From contig CALCGM010000373.1 of NCBI GenBank assembly GCA_937900985.1, forward strand, positions 1-8,379: DNA of 8,379 bases, read 5' to 3'. This stretch comes from an uncultured Planctomycetaceae bacterium. Lineage in GTDB: Bacteria > Planctomycetota > Planctomycetia > Pirellulales > UBA1268. Both the position numbers and the translations under genes were made by a program. Below are positions 7,467 through 8,379 of this stretch, piece after piece. Under the pieces are notes generated by a model that saw only the letters and a program-made list of their open reading frames with translations, did not search any database and was not told the DNA's origin. Numbering within the stretch: position 1 is the first letter of the stretch; each line of letters opens with the position of its first letter.

Positions 7467-7645
7467 CTGCCGCGGACTCCTCCGGTCATTCCAACGGTGC
7501 GGAATGCAGGAGGTTTTCCGGACATAGAGATTGACGACGATGCCGACTTGAAGGTTCCTGAAAAAAATCCTCGCGGCCAACCATGCGGCAAAGTATGACG
7601 GAGAGAGAAGCAGGTGGCGTCTTGACGACTATGGCGGCTTGACAC

Positions 7646-7650
7646 AGGAG
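7646..7650 (+). promoter_or_regulatory. Ribosome binding site AGGAG for the gene at 7662
   Basis: AGGAG ends 11 bases before the ATG at 7662, a slightly long but workable spacing. An in-frame TGA at 7623-7625 and the lack of any start codon between it and 7662 make this ATG the first possible start in the frame. Confidence 0.55.
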
Positions 7651-7661
7651 CACACACGGTC

Positions 7662-8379
7662 ATGCGACGACAGACATCCCGGCGGCGAATCCTGGCAGGC
7701 GAGTCACTGGAGCGGCGGGCATGCCCGGCGGCCTTCACGCTCACGCCTGTGCTCGACACGGTCACCGAAGGCAACGCGGCCGAGTTTCGCGTCACGATGG
7801 ACGCCCCCTCGAGCCTGCCGCAGAGCGTGATCGTGTCGTCGGAGGCGGGAACCGCCACCCTCGGCGTCGACTACATGCACCAGACCCAGGAGCTGCTCTT
7901 CTTTCCTGGCGAGACCGAGAAGACCTTTGAGGTGCAGTCGCTGATCGATCCGGCTGATGTGACCGAAGGATCGGAGACCCTGACGGTGTTTGTCACGCCT
8001 CGCGGGGGCACGCCCAGCCAGCTCTCAGCCGTGATGACGATCAACGATTATGTCCCGCCCGACCCCTACTCGATCGACTTCGAGTTTGACGCGAGTGTGC
8101 CCGGGAGTGTGCAGTCGCTCTTCATTGCCGCTGCCGATCTCTGGGAAAACGTGATCGTCGGCGATCTCCCCGATGTGACCCTGGCCAACGGGATCGTGGT
8201 GGACGACCTCCTGATTCAGGTGGACATGGCCGACCTCGGCACGAGCGTGATTGCCCAGGCAGGCTTTACCGACATCCGCATTGGCAACACGAGCGCACCA
8301 GCCAACGGCAACTTCTCGCAGAACGGCCTGCCCTACATCGGGCAGATGACGATCAACACCAACTTCCAGGCGGCGGTGG
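7662..8379 (+). CDS. Exported Calx-beta protein with leishmanolysin-like metallopeptidase start (3' end outside window)
   Basis: This frame opens at ATG 7662 and runs without a stop to the window edge (239 residues), so a stop-to-stop search would miss it. Residues 1-24 carry an Arg-rich start and SLERRACPAA (15-24), a diverged form of the planctomycete LEPR/LEDR-type export motif. Residues ~27-131 fit a Calx-beta domain: VTEGNAAEFRV, then EAGTATLGVDY, FFPGETEKTF, VTEGSETLTVFVTP and a closing MTIND. Residues ~136-239 match, from memory, the segment that precedes the HExxH zinc site in leishmanolysin-like planctomycete metallopeptidases: AADLWENVIVGDLPDV (157-172), VVDDLLI (179-185), an AQAG step (198-201) and GLPYIGQM (222-229). 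The zinc motif itself would lie beyond the edge, so peptidase activity is predicted, not seen. The visible part has a single cysteine (C21) and one lysine (K87). It is transcribed away from the giant gene across a shared divergent region. Confidence 0.85.
   Translation, partial: MRRQTSRRRILAGESLERRACPAAFTLTPVLDTVTEGNAAEFRVTMDAPSSLPQSVIVSSEAGTATLGVDYMHQTQELLFFPGETEKTFEVQSLIDPADVTEGSETLTVFVTPRGGTPSQLSAVMTINDYVPPDPYSIDFEFDASVPGSVQSLFIAAADLWENVIVGDLPDVTLANGIVVDDLLIQVDMADLGTSVIAQAGFTDIRIGNTSAPANGNFSQNGLPYIGQMTINTNFQAAV

Larger units (their letters stand above)
7168..7661. other. Divergent intergenic region (494 bases), no convincing gene
   Basis: This region separates the start of the giant minus-strand gene from the start of the plus-strand gene at 7662. 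Open frames exist on both strands (7166-7534 plus, 7164-7580 minus), but their codon third positions are mixed, unlike the G/C-ending codons of the neighbours, and the proteins show no recognisable pattern. The region holds several short inverted repeats (7300-7332, 7341-7356, 7441-7466), a seven-A run (7561-7567) and candidate promoter elements. I see no tRNA or other known RNA. It should contain the promoters of both genes. Confidence 0.6.

Noticed and set aside
7164..7580. Small open frames in the divergent region (122 codons plus strand, 138 codons minus strand)
   Set aside because: Third codon positions are mixed, unlike the neighbouring genes; the minus-strand one needs a TTG start; the products are compositionally odd and unrecognisable.

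Overview
The window looks like a piece of a planctomycete chromosome, most likely order Pirellulales. GC is high and third codon positions favour G/C. Two of the three proteins start with planctomycete-type N-terminal motifs (LEQRLLL and a diverged SLERRACPAA form). All three proteins look extracytoplasmic, low in complexity and beta-rich, and almost free of lysine and cysteine. I see no RNA gene, insertion sequence, CRISPR array, integrase or phage structural operon.

Layout: (1) 1-1785, plus strand: the 3' part of a gene that begins upstream. It ends what looks like an outer-membrane barrel domain and continues as a parallel beta-helix passenger. (2) 1786-1893: a short convergent gap holding a strong hairpin that can serve as terminator for both flanking genes. 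(3) 1894-7167, minus strand: one very large gene (1757 aa) for a secreted mosaic protein. It has the LEPR-type motif, an unrecognised N-terminal domain, a haemagglutinin-like beta-helix stretch, three copies of a ~65-residue module, two phage-tail-fibre-like modules, a C-terminal beta-helix and a 12-glycine tail. (4) 7168-7661: a 494-base divergent non-coding region with inverted repeats and a weak candidate promoter for the large gene. (5) 7662-8379, plus strand: the 5' part of a gene that leaves the window. It encodes the N-terminal motif, a Calx-beta domain and the start of a domain resembling the region before the zinc motif in leishmanolysin-like planctomycete metallopeptidases.

Taken together the locus encodes cell-surface or secreted proteins: a probable autotransporter-like adhesin, a giant beta-helix protein and a putative protease. 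Nothing shows that they form one system. The convergent and divergent arrangement means they are transcribed separately. I did not find convincing evidence for a previously undescribed system. The most useful observations are the incomplete gene at the right edge, the modular make-up of the giant protein, its complete lack of cysteine with extreme lysine depletion, and its polyglycine C-terminus.
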